Assembly (NCBI GenBank): GCA_905480335.1
Contig: CAJQPY010000011.1
Coordinates: 1-64,000, forward strand
Direction: 5' to 3'
DNA from: an uncultured Ilumatobacter sp.
GTDB taxonomy: Bacteria > Actinomycetota > Acidimicrobiia > Acidimicrobiales > Ilumatobacteraceae
DNA: 64,000 nucleotides
Shown: piece after piece, positions 10,480 through 20,404 of the stretch
Numbering within the stretch: the first letter of the stretch is position 1
How the letters are laid out: the number at the start of each line of letters is the position of its first letter
Notes under the pieces: generated by a model
Told to the model about the DNA's origin: nothing
Seen by the model: the letters and a program-made list of their open reading frames with translations, nothing else
The model's database searches: none
Made by a program: the position numbers and the translations under genes

Positions 10480-11607
10480 TCAGCGGAGCCGCTCCGTGAG
10501 CTGCGCAGGGGTCCACCGTTCGTCGAGGGCAAGGCGGACGATATCGGCGTCACTCGGCGGTGTGAGCCCACCAATCGGCTGGTCGACGTCGAGATTGCAC
10601 GGGAAGGCGTAGCCCTCGGCACTTGCGGCCACCACGCGGTTGATCGTCTCCGCATCTGCTCCCGCGTCGAGTCTTTCGAGCAAAGTCGGGTATAGCAGTT
10701 CCGCCATTGACCGTCGGTCAACGGACTCGAGCGTGCGACCGAGCGCCGTTCCGATCTGGAGCAGGTTGGCCATGCGGCAGATGTCGTGTGTGTGGTTCGT
10801 ACCAGCTCCGTGAAAAAGAGCCGGGTTAAAAAAGACCGCATCACCCTTGGCCAGCGGAACCTGCATGTGGTGCTCGGCGAAGTATTGCTTGAAGTCGTCG
10901 CGCCTCCATGCGACGTAACCAGCCTCGTATTTCTGCGAATGTGGGAGGTACATCGTCGGACCCGTCTCCAGGGGCATGTCGCAGTGAGCGATCGCCCCTT
11001 GCAAGGTCATCACGGTCGAGAGCCGATGGACGTGCGCCGGATAACTTTCGGCGACGTTGTTCTCCATAAAACCGAGGTGGTAATCGCGATGTGGAAGCTG
11101 CGCCGCGCCGCCTGGATTGACGACGTTGACCTGCGACGTGACTTGGTAATTGGGACCGAGCCAGGATTGCGCTGCGAGTGCGATGATGTCATTCGCGTAG
11201 TAGTCAGCGAATACGTTTGGATTTCGCTCAGCGAGCTTCTGCAGGGCGTTCCAGATGCGATCGTTGGCACCGGGCTTGGCGAAGTGGTCGCCGCCGGTGG
11301 CGGCGGTTGATCGCTCGGCATCAATGATCGCCTGGAACTCCACCGACGCCCGATCGACGATGTCGTGATCTAACGCATGAGTGAAGACCACAATGCCGGG
11401 CCCACCCGAGAGCGCGCTGGCGATTTCGGACATTAAGACTCGGTCGGCGCCAAGCGCCGTCATGCCGTCGCGGAGATCCGAGCTGTCGTAGACAACGGCA
11501 CCCTGCTCAACGCGGGCCGCGTGGGGATAGTCGCCCGGTTTAGTGGTCTGCTCTACCGTGGAAACGAAGTCGTCGATGGAACAGGACGCCTCGGACAGCC
11601 ATACCAC
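10480..11607 (-). CDS. Phytanoyl-CoA dioxygenase (PhyH) family Fe(II)/2OG oxygenase
   Basis: HRDYHLGF iron-ligand motif, GPTMYLPHSQKYEAGY, FFNPALFHGAGTNHTHDICRMANLLQIG. Confidence 0.8.
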   Translation of the reverse strand: MVWLSEASCSIDDFVSTVEQTTKPGDYPHAARVEQGAVVYDSSDLRDGMTALGADRVLMSEIASALSGGPGIVVFTHALDHDIVDRASVEFQAIIDAERSTAATGGDHFAKPGANDRIWNALQKLAERNPNVFADYYANDIIALAAQSWLGPNYQVTSQVNVVNPGGAAQLPHRDYHLGFMENNVAESYPAHVHRLSTVMTLQGAIAHCDMPLETGPTMYLPHSQKYEAGYVAWRRDDFKQYFAEHHMQVPLAKGDAVFFNPALFHGAGTNHTHDICRMANLLQIGTALGRTLESVDRRSMAELLYPTLLERLDAGADAETINRVVAASAEGYAFPCNLDVDQPIGGLTPPSDADIVRLALDERWTPAQLTERLR

Positions 11608-12140
11608 GATCGGGACACTAGCCCCGTTGAGCGGCCCGTAGCCAGGCCACTAGACACGCAGTGGAGCGTGGCCAAGAGCGGCCGAGAGGTATGCGAGCTT
11701 GACCCGGAACTCAGCGGCGGTCTCCGTGGCCGAGATGCCTCTCGTCAAACAGCGATGTCTGCCCGCCAGCCGCTCCAGCGGGCTGCGAAAAGGCCAACAG
11801 TGAATTGTCGAAATGGGAATCGAGAGTCGTGATGCTGTGGACATAGTTGTCGATGTCGGTGACGATCGCCGGTCGATTTGGGCACAGTTTGAAAAAGCGT
11901 AAACGCTGCGTCCATCTGTACTCCGTCATCCGCGATTTTGTCGAGATGCGGTGTCCGGCTGATTCGAATGCCCAGGCCGAAATTGCGTGAGTCGCATCAT
12001 CGTCGTTCATGATGAGCAGCGCTTTTGGTCACTCGGCGGCCGTGTTCGTCACCTAGCCGAAACGAGGCGATCTGCCCAGAGGCGCGTCAGGCAAGTAGGA
12101 TCTCGTTACGTTCCAGCCAGCGAGTCGCACAGGAGCGTGC

Positions 12141-13418
12141 ATGCCCGTCACCGTCGTCGTCGGAGCCCAGTGGGGCGATGAAGGCAAAGCCAAAGTCATC
12201 GATCTGCTCTCGAAGGAGCACACGTTCGTAGTCCGCTACCAAGGCGGGCATAACGCCGGGCATACGGTAGTGGTCGATGGCGACAAGTACGCCCTCCAGC
12301 TCGTCCCGTCAGGGGTGCTTTACGAGCATGTGATCCCGGTGATCGCCAACGGTGTGGTCGTGGATTTGCCGACGCTGTTCTCCGAAGTTGACATGCTTGA
12401 GTCGCGTGGCATTTCGTGTTCGGAGTTGAAAGTGTCGAGTCGAGCTCACCTCATCTTCCCATGGCATCAAGCGCACGATGCGATCGCCGAGGCGATGCGC
12501 GGTGACGACAAGATCGGCACCACCCTGAAGGGCATCGGCCCGGCGTACGCCGACAAGGCTCGCCGTGTTGGCATCCGCGCCGGCGATGTTCACGATCCCG
12601 AACGGTTCGCTGCGCTGATCCGCGATCGAGCGAAAGCAGAGAATAAGCTGATCGCGGAGGCGGGTGGCGAGCCTCTCGACGTCGAGGACATGGTCATCCA
12701 GTTCGGCGAGATGGGCGCGCGCCTCAAGCCGTACGTGTGTGACACCATCAGCCTGCTTCACAACGGGTTAGCCAATAGTGCACATGTCCTGCTCGAAGGC
12801 GCACAGGCGACTTTCCTTGACCTTGACCACGGCACGTATCCATATGTGACGTCGTCGAATCCGACGGCCGGCGGCGCCTGCGCCGGAACTGGGCTCGGCC
12901 CCCGCCACATCGACCGCGTCGTTGGGATCACTAAGGCGTATACGACTCGCGTGGGCGCAGGTCCGTTCGTGACCGAGTTGTTCGATGAGGACGGCGAAAC
13001 TCTTGGTCGTGTCGGCAAGGAGTTCGGCACCGTTACCGGCCGTGCTCGACGTTGCGGGTGGCTCGACGTCGTGATGCTGCGTTATGCCGTGCGCCTGAAC
13101 TCACTCACCGAACTGTCGCTGACCAAGCTGGACATTCTTGATGGGTTCGAGACGGTCAAGATTTGTACCGGCTACTCGTATCGCGGCGAGGAGATCACCG
13201 AGTACCCCGACCGGTACGACGTGCTCGAAGAGATTGAGCCGGTTTACATCGAGCTTCCCGGCTGGGGAACAGCGTTGACCGAGAAGCGTGAGCCCAGCCA
13301 CCTGCCGCAAGAGGCACAGGACTTCATCCGAGTCGTCGAAGAGCATGTCGGAATTCCGGTTCGTGTCGTCGGCGTCGGCGCCGAACGTGACGACTATCTC
13401 GTTTGGGGGTCTGAGTGA
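12141..13418 (+). CDS. purA: Adenylosuccinate synthase
   Basis: VVVGAQWGDEGKAKVIDLLS, QGGHNAGHTVV; full length 425 aa. Confidence 0.98.
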   Translation: MPVTVVVGAQWGDEGKAKVIDLLSKEHTFVVRYQGGHNAGHTVVVDGDKYALQLVPSGVLYEHVIPVIANGVVVDLPTLFSEVDMLESRGISCSELKVSSRAHLIFPWHQAHDAIAEAMRGDDKIGTTLKGIGPAYADKARRVGIRAGDVHDPERFAALIRDRAKAENKLIAEAGGEPLDVEDMVIQFGEMGARLKPYVCDTISLLHNGLANSAHVLLEGAQATFLDLDHGTYPYVTSSNPTAGGACAGTGLGPRHIDRVVGITKAYTTRVGAGPFVTELFDEDGETLGRVGKEFGTVTGRARRCGWLDVVMLRYAVRLNSLTELSLTKLDILDGFETVKICTGYSYRGEEITEYPDRYDVLEEIEPVYIELPGWGTALTEKREPSHLPQEAQDFIRVVEEHVGIPVRVVGVGAERDDYLVWGSE

Positions 13419-14719
13419 TTCCCCGCTACTCCACTCCAGAGATGGATGCGGTGTGGTCGGACCCTGTGCGGTTTGGCCGGTGGCTCGAGGTCGAGTTGTT
13501 GGCCACCGAGGGTCATTCCGAGATAGGTGTCGTCCCGACTGATGCCGCCAAGGTCTGCCGCGCAAAGGCGCCGGTCCCCGACGAGGCTTTCGTCGAGCGG
13601 ATTCTGGAACGCGAGCGGGTGACCGATCACGACGTTGCGGCCTTTGTTGACACGGTGCAGGCCGATATCGACGACCCTGCGGGCTCGTGGATACATTACG
13701 GGCTCACGTCGTCCGATATCGGCGACACCGCTCTGTGCTGGGCGATGCGCGACGCCGTTGACCTGATGATCGATGCAGCGACCGACCTCATCGCCACCCT
13801 CGTCAGGATCGCCCGAGAACATGCCGACACGGTGATGATCGGCCGGACGCACGGTATCCACGCCGAGCCGACCACCTTTGGGGCAAAAGTTGCGCTGTGG
13901 GCGTTTCAGGTCGACCGCGATCGCGCGCGATTGCGCGACGCGCGTGAGGCGGTTGCAGTGATGAAACTCAGCGGTGCAGTCGGAACGTACTCGAACATTC
14001 CGCCCGAGGTTGAGACTTATGTCGGCAACAAACTCGGGCTGCAACCGATTCCCGCGACCCAGGTTGTTGCAAGAGATCGGCACGCTCAGTTTCTTTATGC
14101 CTGCGCATCGGTGGGCTCAACTTGCGAGATGATGGCAATCGAACTCCGCCACCTGCAGCGCACCGAAGTTCGTGAGGTGCAAGAGGGATTCAAGCCGGGC
14201 CAAAAGGGCTCCTCGGCCATGCCCCACAAACGCAATCCGATTTCGGCCGAGACGATCACCGGTTTATCACGGGTGCTCCGTGGGAATCTTTCGGCCGGAA
14301 TGCAAGACGTCGCTTTATGGCATGAGCGCGACATTTCGCACAGTTCTGTTGAACGCGTAATTTTGCCCGACTCAAGTCAATTGGCTTACTACGTCATGCG
14401 TCGATTGCGTCAGCTCCTGGAGGGTCTTGTCGTGATGCCCGAGCGGATGCAGTCGAACCTCGACGCCAGCTACGGCCTGGTCTTCAGCCAGCCGGTTCTG
14501 TTGTCCCTGGTCCAGGGCGGCAAGACGCGTGATGAGGCATACCGGATTGTCCAGCGCAATGCGATGCACGCCTGGGACGAGGGGCTCGACTTTCGCACGC
14601 TGCTCGAAGCCGATGACGACGTCGACAACGCAGTGCTTGACGATGCCTTCGATCTGCGGCGCAGCTTGGCGAATCTCGAACTGGTCTTCGCGCAGCTCGA
14701 CACGCTTGACGTTTCCTGA
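13415..14719 (+). CDS. purB: Adenylosuccinate lyase
   Basis: Fumarase-superfamily signature GSSAMPHKRNPISAE; overlaps the purA stop. Confidence 0.97.
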   Translation: MIPRYSTPEMDAVWSDPVRFGRWLEVELLATEGHSEIGVVPTDAAKVCRAKAPVPDEAFVERILERERVTDHDVAAFVDTVQADIDDPAGSWIHYGLTSSDIGDTALCWAMRDAVDLMIDAATDLIATLVRIAREHADTVMIGRTHGIHAEPTTFGAKVALWAFQVDRDRARLRDAREAVAVMKLSGAVGTYSNIPPEVETYVGNKLGLQPIPATQVVARDRHAQFLYACASVGSTCEMMAIELRHLQRTEVREVQEGFKPGQKGSSAMPHKRNPISAETITGLSRVLRGNLSAGMQDVALWHERDISHSSVERVILPDSSQLAYYVMRRLRQLLEGLVVMPERMQSNLDASYGLVFSQPVLLSLVQGGKTRDEAYRIVQRNAMHAWDEGLDFRTLLEADDDVDNAVLDDAFDLRRSLANLELVFAQLDTLDVS

Positions 14720-14773
14720 CGACGACGAAGTTTGATCCTCAGAATGGGCCGTTGGACCCTGGCTGGAATGCGC

Positions 14774-14800
14774 AGTTCTTGAGTTAATGAATCAAGAACT
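14774..14800. promoter_or_regulatory. 27-bp inverted repeat AGTTCTTGA-N9-TCAAGAACT abutting a start codon; candidate operator
   Basis: Perfect 9-bp arms ending one base before the ATG of the Rrf2-like remnant. Confidence 0.6.
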
Positions 14801-15145
14801 ATGCGACTCAAGCTGCAGGCAAGAACCGAACTTACGCTCAAGACGTTGCGTGCGTTGTCGGACCAACGCCGATGGCATGGCGCAGCGCGGGGCGAGCAGA
14901 CCGATTCGAGCGCTGCCTACATGGCGCGCATCGTCGCCCCGCTGACGCACGCAGGTTGGGTTACCTCGGTGCCTGGCCCTACCGGTGGGTGTCAATTGGT
15001 CGTCCAATCTCAAGGAGGTGTCGTTGCATGACCTCATCGAACTCGTCGAGGGCTCTACCGACGATTGCAGGTGTGTGCCCGAGGTGTGCTGACGGCTGAA
15101 CTCGAGTCCATTCCGCTCGCCCAGATCATCCGGAAAAGGAGACCC
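14801..15145 (+). pseudogene. Degraded Rrf2-family (NsrR/IscR-like) transcriptional regulator
   Basis: MRLKLQARTELTLKTLRALSD...AYMARIVAPLTHAGWVTSVPGPTGG in one frame, SLHDLIELVEGSTDD in a second, LTAELESIPLAQII in the first or third; broken by stops and frame changes. Confidence 0.75.
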
Positions 15146-15149
15146 AGCC

Positions 15150-16568
15150 ATGAACTATCGACATTTGATGAGAGGATTGTTCGTTGCCGTACTGGCCTTC
15201 GGCGCCACTGCCTGTGCGCCTGACGCGCCCGACGGCGCAGGGAGCGCGGAGCAGGTGCGCGACGCCAGCGTCGCAGCGGCGTCTGCGGCTGGCGTCTTGC
15301 AGCCGGGCGACACGGTTGAATTCTTCGCGTCGGAGTTCGCTTTTGCGCCATACGAAATCACCGCGGAGCCCGGAACCTACAGGGGCATTCTCGTCAATCA
15401 GGGCGAGGTCGATCACGACATTAAGTTCGACAACGGCGACAGCATTGTCGCCAGCGCCGGGCAGTCGGTCGAATTCGGGTTCACGGTTCCTGAGGGGGGT
15501 GTTGTATTCACCTGCACGATTTCGGGACACGCCGATGCAGGCATGGTCGGCATCGTCCACACCCCTGCATCGCTCGCGGCGGTTCCAGCGGCAGACGAAG
15601 CCGGTCATGCCTCACCTCCCGATGAGTTTCCGGTCGTGGAACTTGACCCTGACGCCCCGCCGTATACCGTCCGCGACCCTCGCGCTCCAGCGCGTGGCGA
15701 GGGTGAAGGGGTAACCCTCATTGAGGGAGGTGCACCTGATGGTGGTGACCTGCTTACGGTCGAGATGACGGTTGAGGAGAAGTTGATGACCGTAGCGGAG
15801 GGCTATGAGCAGCTGGTTTGGACGTTTAATGGAACTGTGCCTGGACCGGTCATTCGGACGGAGGTGGGCGATACGGTTCGAGTCCACCTGGTGAATCCGA
15901 TCGAGTCTGAAGTACCGCACTCTATTGACTTCCATGCGTCGCAAGTTGCCTGGAACGACGAAATGCGCTCAATTGCGCCGGGTGAAGACCTGATCTATGA
16001 GTTCACCACCGACTACGCCGGTGTATGGATGTACCACTGCGGGACCGATCCGGTGTTGCACCACATTGCGAACGGAATGTTCGGGATGGTGATCGTTGAA
16101 CCTAAGGGAGGACTTGCCCCTATGGAGAACGAGTTTTTCCTCGTGCAAAACGAGTGGTACCTCGGAGCACAGGGCGAGGTGTCATCGTTTGCCAAGGCAA
16201 ACCAGGCGGCACCGGCTCCAGACTTCGTGATGTTCAACGGCGTTGCGAAGCAGTACCTTGACAATCCGATCGAGGTCCCCACTGGCGCAGACGTCCGGTT
16301 GTACGTGTTGGACGTCGGGCCGTCAATCGACTCGTCGTTCCACATCGTCGGCACGATTTTCCATAATGTCGTGAAGGAAGGAGTCCAGTTGTTTGAGGGC
16401 AACGATGGCAACTGGGGCTCTCAGGCGGTCGACCTCGCACCCGCTCAAGGCGCAGTGATCGAGTTACGCACGCCAGAGGACGGGCTCTACCCGATTGTCA
16501 CGCACGCCTTCAACTTTCCCGGCCGCGGGGCTATTGAATTGCTCCAGGCGGGTGACGGCGAACCGTGA
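15150..16568 (+). CDS. Exported multicopper protein: N-terminal plastocyanin-like domain fused to two-domain Cu nitrite reductase-like (NirK/AniA) module
   Basis: Lipoprotein-like signal (VLAFGATACAP); FTCTISGHADAGM cupredoxin site; PHSIDFHAS, YHCGTDPVLHHIANGMFG and a C-terminal VTHAFNFPG His. Confidence 0.8.
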   Translation: MNYRHLMRGLFVAVLAFGATACAPDAPDGAGSAEQVRDASVAAASAAGVLQPGDTVEFFASEFAFAPYEITAEPGTYRGILVNQGEVDHDIKFDNGDSIVASAGQSVEFGFTVPEGGVVFTCTISGHADAGMVGIVHTPASLAAVPAADEAGHASPPDEFPVVELDPDAPPYTVRDPRAPARGEGEGVTLIEGGAPDGGDLLTVEMTVEEKLMTVAEGYEQLVWTFNGTVPGPVIRTEVGDTVRVHLVNPIESEVPHSIDFHASQVAWNDEMRSIAPGEDLIYEFTTDYAGVWMYHCGTDPVLHHIANGMFGMVIVEPKGGLAPMENEFFLVQNEWYLGAQGEVSSFAKANQAAPAPDFVMFNGVAKQYLDNPIEVPTGADVRLYVLDVGPSIDSSFHIVGTIFHNVVKEGVQLFEGNDGNWGSQAVDLAPAQGAVIELRTPEDGLYPIVTHAFNFPGRGAIELLQAGDGEP

Positions 16569-16583
16569 GGCAGGTCGGCCCGG

Positions 16584-16988
16584 TCAGGCGGCGCGGGAAA
16601 TGCCAGCTCGTTTGAGGACGCTGGCCTCGACGCCGACATCACGCCAACTGGCGTAGGAGATTTTCTTGCTCGCGCTGTAGCTCTTGGCTACCTCGATGAA
16701 CGCACCCTCAAGTGACACCATGTCGACCTTGTTCGACATCGCCGCTATCTCGGCCTCCAAATCGCGGCGCTCCTGGACCAGTAACAGCTCGTCCATTGGG
16801 CTTGCTTCGGCTAGGTCCAACTCGATTGCGTCGAGTCGCTTTTGAATGGTTTCAGCGGTTCGCTTACGGCCTCGCTTCGGTTTTGTGGCGCGCAGGCCCT
16901 CGAGATAGTCGCGCACGATGCGACCTTCGTTGCGGCCCTTGGCCAGGGCTGCTTTATGTTCGTCGGACATTTCTCGCTTGGTCACCAT
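16584..16988 (-). CDS. Conserved basic hypothetical protein
   Basis: MVTKREMSDEHKAALAKGRNEGRIV...YASWRDVGVEASVLKRAGI; good coding character, divergent from tesB. Confidence 0.6.
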   Translation of the reverse strand: MVTKREMSDEHKAALAKGRNEGRIVRDYLEGLRATKPKRGRKRTAETIQKRLDAIELDLAEASPMDELLLVQERRDLEAEIAAMSNKVDMVSLEGAFIEVAKSYSASKKISYASWRDVGVEASVLKRAGISRAA

Positions 16989-17036
16989 CTCAACATTGTA
17001 CGGATCTCGGATAGATTGCAATACAGTTGTCTCGAA

Positions 17037-17873
17037 ATGTTTGAATTGGCAGCACATGGACCCGACGTGCATGTGGGTAATGGTCCCCAATATCCATGGG
17101 GCGGCCTGTACGGCGGGCAGATTGTTGCGCAGTCGTTACGGGCGGCCACGCTGTCGGTCGACATCGAACTCGAACCGCATTCAATTCGTGCATATTTCAT
17201 TCGCCGCGGCGATGCGTCCGAGCCGGTTCGCTACGAAGTGGACCGCATTCGTAACGGACGGTCCTTCGCCACTCGTCGGGTCGTCGCGCGCCAAGCGGTG
17301 GGAGCGATCTTGAACGCGGAAAGTTCCTTCCAGCGCCCTGAAGCATCCGTTGAGATGCAGACCATCGAGATGCCGGACGTGCCGCCGGCCGAGGTGCTGG
17401 AGCAAGAATCCTGGTCGCCAGCTTTCCAGCGGGCGTTAGTGCCTGCCGACCGCGTGGTTGACAGTCGGCGAGACGGCGCAGGCCGAACCGTTGCCTGGAT
17501 GAAGGTGTCTGACTCGATCGGTGACCCCGCCGACCCAGCGACGCAGTTGCTGCACCGCTGCTGGCTTGCATTCGTCTCAGACGACCTGCCCACGGACGCA
17601 GTACATCGCACGCATCCGATGTCGCAACAGGTCGACGAAGCCGAGGTCGCCGATGGTGGCGGCGGAGACCACCTATTCGCGGCGAGCCTCGATCACACCG
17701 TGTGGTTTCATCGTAATCTTGCAGCAGACCAGTGGCACCTGCACGACTTCTCCTGTCTGCATTTTGTCGGCGGACGCGGTCTGGCGCTCGGTCATATCTT
17801 CTCCGCTGAGGGCGTTCACGTCGCCACGGTCGCGCAAGAGGTTCTGATGCGCGACACTCGCGACCGTGCTTGA
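17037..17873 (+). CDS. tesB: Acyl-CoA thioesterase II
   Basis: GGLYGGQIVAQSLRAAT, HSIRAYFIRRGD, LDHTVWFH. Start moved to ATG 17037. Confidence 0.85.
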   Translation: MFELAAHGPDVHVGNGPQYPWGGLYGGQIVAQSLRAATLSVDIELEPHSIRAYFIRRGDASEPVRYEVDRIRNGRSFATRRVVARQAVGAILNAESSFQRPEASVEMQTIEMPDVPPAEVLEQESWSPAFQRALVPADRVVDSRRDGAGRTVAWMKVSDSIGDPADPATQLLHRCWLAFVSDDLPTDAVHRTHPMSQQVDEAEVADGGGGDHLFAASLDHTVWFHRNLAADQWHLHDFSCLHFVGGRGLALGHIFSAEGVHVATVAQEVLMRDTRDRA

Positions 17874-19320
17874 TACCTCTCCCCACCCGATCAGCGTGTT
17901 CGACATGTTGAAGATCGGCGTCGGTCCGTCTAGCTCCCATACGCTGGGACCGTGGCGAGCAGCCGAACACTTCGTCCGCGAGCTTCGCGCATCAGAACGC
18001 CTCGATCGGGTGTCCTCCGTGCGTGTCGAGCTCTACGGATCACTCGCCAAGACCGGTCGCGGGCATGGCACAGGCATCGCCGTAATGATGGGGCTGTGCG
18101 GGAACGACCCCGAGACGTGTGACGTCGATGAGGTGCAGCGCCTCGGTCCAGCCACACTGTCGTCTGGGCAGTTAGCAATCGGGGGAACCCGTGTTGTGCC
18201 TTTCGCACGTGAACACGACATCGTGTTCGACGGAGCGGTCAGCCTCGCAACTCATCCGAACGGAATGCGACTCCTCGCAAAGCTCGACGACGGTGAAGTT
18301 GTCGAACAGGTTTCCTACTCGCTCGGTGGCGGCTTCGTGGCGCACGACGTCGCGGACGGCGAACCGATTGCCGTGGCAGACCTCACCGTCGAGCTTCCGT
18401 GTCCGATCGCGTCGGCCGATGACCTCCTGCGATGGTGTGCTGATGGCCGTTCGGTTGCCGATGTGGTGCGGACCAACGAGCGCGCATGGCGCACCGACTC
18501 GGAGATTGACACTGGCTTGATCCGAATTCGCAACGCAATGCGCGACTGTGTGTTTCGTGGTGTTTCGACCACCGGCACGTTACCCGGTGGTCTCGGCGTA
18601 GCCCGCCGCGCGCAGGCCCTGCATCGGTCGCTGCTCGGCCCTGTCGAAGCTCAGGACTCGGCGGCATGGTTCGACGGTGTGAGTCGCGCCGATCTGGAGT
18701 TCGGTGACACGGTACGACTCGTTAGTTGCCTGGCGCTTGCCGTCAACGAGGAGAACGCTGCATTCGGGCGCGTCGTGACGGCGCCAACGAACGGAGCAGC
18801 GGGGGTCTTGCCGGCGGTACTCTTTCACCATCTTGCAGGGCTTGACCCCGATCGGGCCGACATCGACGCCGAGTCCATCCGGTTCTTGCTGGTCGCTGCA
18901 GAAATCGGGGCGATCTTTAAGAAGCGGGCGACCATTTCGGCTGCGATGGGCGGCTGCCAGGCCGAGATCGGCGTGTCGTCGGCGATGGCAGCCGCGGCGC
19001 TGGCTGAGTGTCAGGGTGGAAGTGCGGCGCATGCGCTGATGGCTGCTGAGATCGCAATGGAGCATCACCTCGGTATGACGTGCGACCCGATCGGCGGCCT
19101 CGTTCAGGTGCCGTGTATCGAACGCAACGCAATGGGCGCGATGAAGGCGATCTCAGCGGCTCATCTGGCGATTGCAAGCCTGCCCGAATTGGCTCAGGTG
19201 TCATTGGACGACGTGATCGACACAATGTGGTCCACTGCACAAGACATGAATGTGAAGTACAAGGAGACTGCCGAAGGCGGGCTCGCCACGCGTATCCCTG
19301 TCAACGTGGTGGAGTGCTAG
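17866..19320 (+). CDS. sdaA: L-serine ammonia-lyase (Fe-S)
   Basis: [63 protein letters not shown]. Confidence 0.95.
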   Translation: MLDTSPHPISVFDMLKIGVGPSSSHTLGPWRAAEHFVRELRASERLDRVSSVRVELYGSLAKTGRGHGTGIAVMMGLCGNDPETCDVDEVQRLGPATLSSGQLAIGGTRVVPFAREHDIVFDGAVSLATHPNGMRLLAKLDDGEVVEQVSYSLGGGFVAHDVADGEPIAVADLTVELPCPIASADDLLRWCADGRSVADVVRTNERAWRTDSEIDTGLIRIRNAMRDCVFRGVSTTGTLPGGLGVARRAQALHRSLLGPVEAQDSAAWFDGVSRADLEFGDTVRLVSCLALAVNEENAAFGRVVTAPTNGAAGVLPAVLFHHLAGLDPDRADIDAESIRFLLVAAEIGAIFKKRATISAAMGGCQAEIGVSSAMAAAALAECQGGSAAHALMAAEIAMEHHLGMTCDPIGGLVQVPCIERNAMGAMKAISAAHLAIASLPELAQVSLDDVIDTMWSTAQDMNVKYKETAEGGLATRIPVNVVEC

Positions 19321-19338
19321 CCCGATAGTTTCTCGACC

Positions 19339-19917
19339 GTGAGTGAGCTCCCTGCCTTGTCGCCGATTCTCGATCGGCTCCGAGATCACGTGCTTGAACA
19401 CTCGGTCAAGACCGGCGAATTCGTGCTCAAATCGGGTGCGTTCAGCAGTTGGTTTCTCGACACGAAGCAAACCGCCTGCCGGGCCGATGGAATCATCGCC
19501 GTGACCGATGCGGTCATTGAGGTGTTCGGTGACGATCTTCGCACCATTGATGCAATCGGAGGGCTGACGCTCGGCGCCGATCCGATGGCCTACGGCGTCG
19601 CAGCGGTGCTCGGGACCCGGGGGATCGATTTGCGCAGCTTCAGCGTGCGCAAGGAGGCTAAGCAAGGCGGGGTGACGGGTCGTATTGCTGGCGCGTTGCG
19701 TCCTGGAGATCGTGTGCTGGTCACCGAGGACACCACGACGCGAGGAACATCGCTGATCGAGGCTGTTGACCAGATTGAGGCTTTCGGGGCGGAGCCCATT
19801 TTTATGAGCGTGATCGTGGATCGTGGTGGCACGTGCGCTGATATGGCCAATCAGCGGGGTATCGACTATCGACCTCTGTTGGTCGCTCCTGATCTCGGCT
19901 ACGATTACGGGACCTGA
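19339..19917 (+). CDS. pyrE: Orotate phosphoribosyltransferase family protein
   Basis: LKSGAFSSWFLDTKQ, PRPP motif VLVTEDTTTRGTSL. Confidence 0.85.
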   Translation: MSELPALSPILDRLRDHVLEHSVKTGEFVLKSGAFSSWFLDTKQTACRADGIIAVTDAVIEVFGDDLRTIDAIGGLTLGADPMAYGVAAVLGTRGIDLRSFSVRKEAKQGGVTGRIAGALRPGDRVLVTEDTTTRGTSLIEAVDQIEAFGAEPIFMSVIVDRGGTCADMANQRGIDYRPLLVAPDLGYDYGT

Positions 19918-20404
19918 GCGCGCTGCGTCTCTACCCCCTATCGGATGGACCTGACCGATCTTTTGGATCCGGCCTAATTACGGACCTGACTTGCGAGTTG
20001 CAGTAGCGCCCGTATCGCCCATATCGCAGCCGAGGTGCCGATAACCCGTGCCGTATAGGGAGACGTTCGGTCGGTTGCCTGAGCAATGTCTACGGTGAGC
20101 GACGGCCGAAATCACTCCGGTCGGGTGTCCGTGAGCCTGTGGAATCGAGACAACCATCGAAGACCACGGCGGCCCCACCGTCGTACTGTTCGCCATCGGT
20201 GATCTGATCGCGGTGGCGAACGCCAAACTCTCTGTCGCGGATTGCGGGTTCGCTGCCAAGTAGGTCGCCGGTGTCACCGAGACCTTTCGGGCAGGTGGTG
20301 TCCACGCACGGATTTGCCAGTTCTTGGACACCGACAATCAGATGGTGGCTGACACTACATCCGGCGCTTGAACGATCGGGCATTTGATTTGCTTGACTGG
20401 GATC

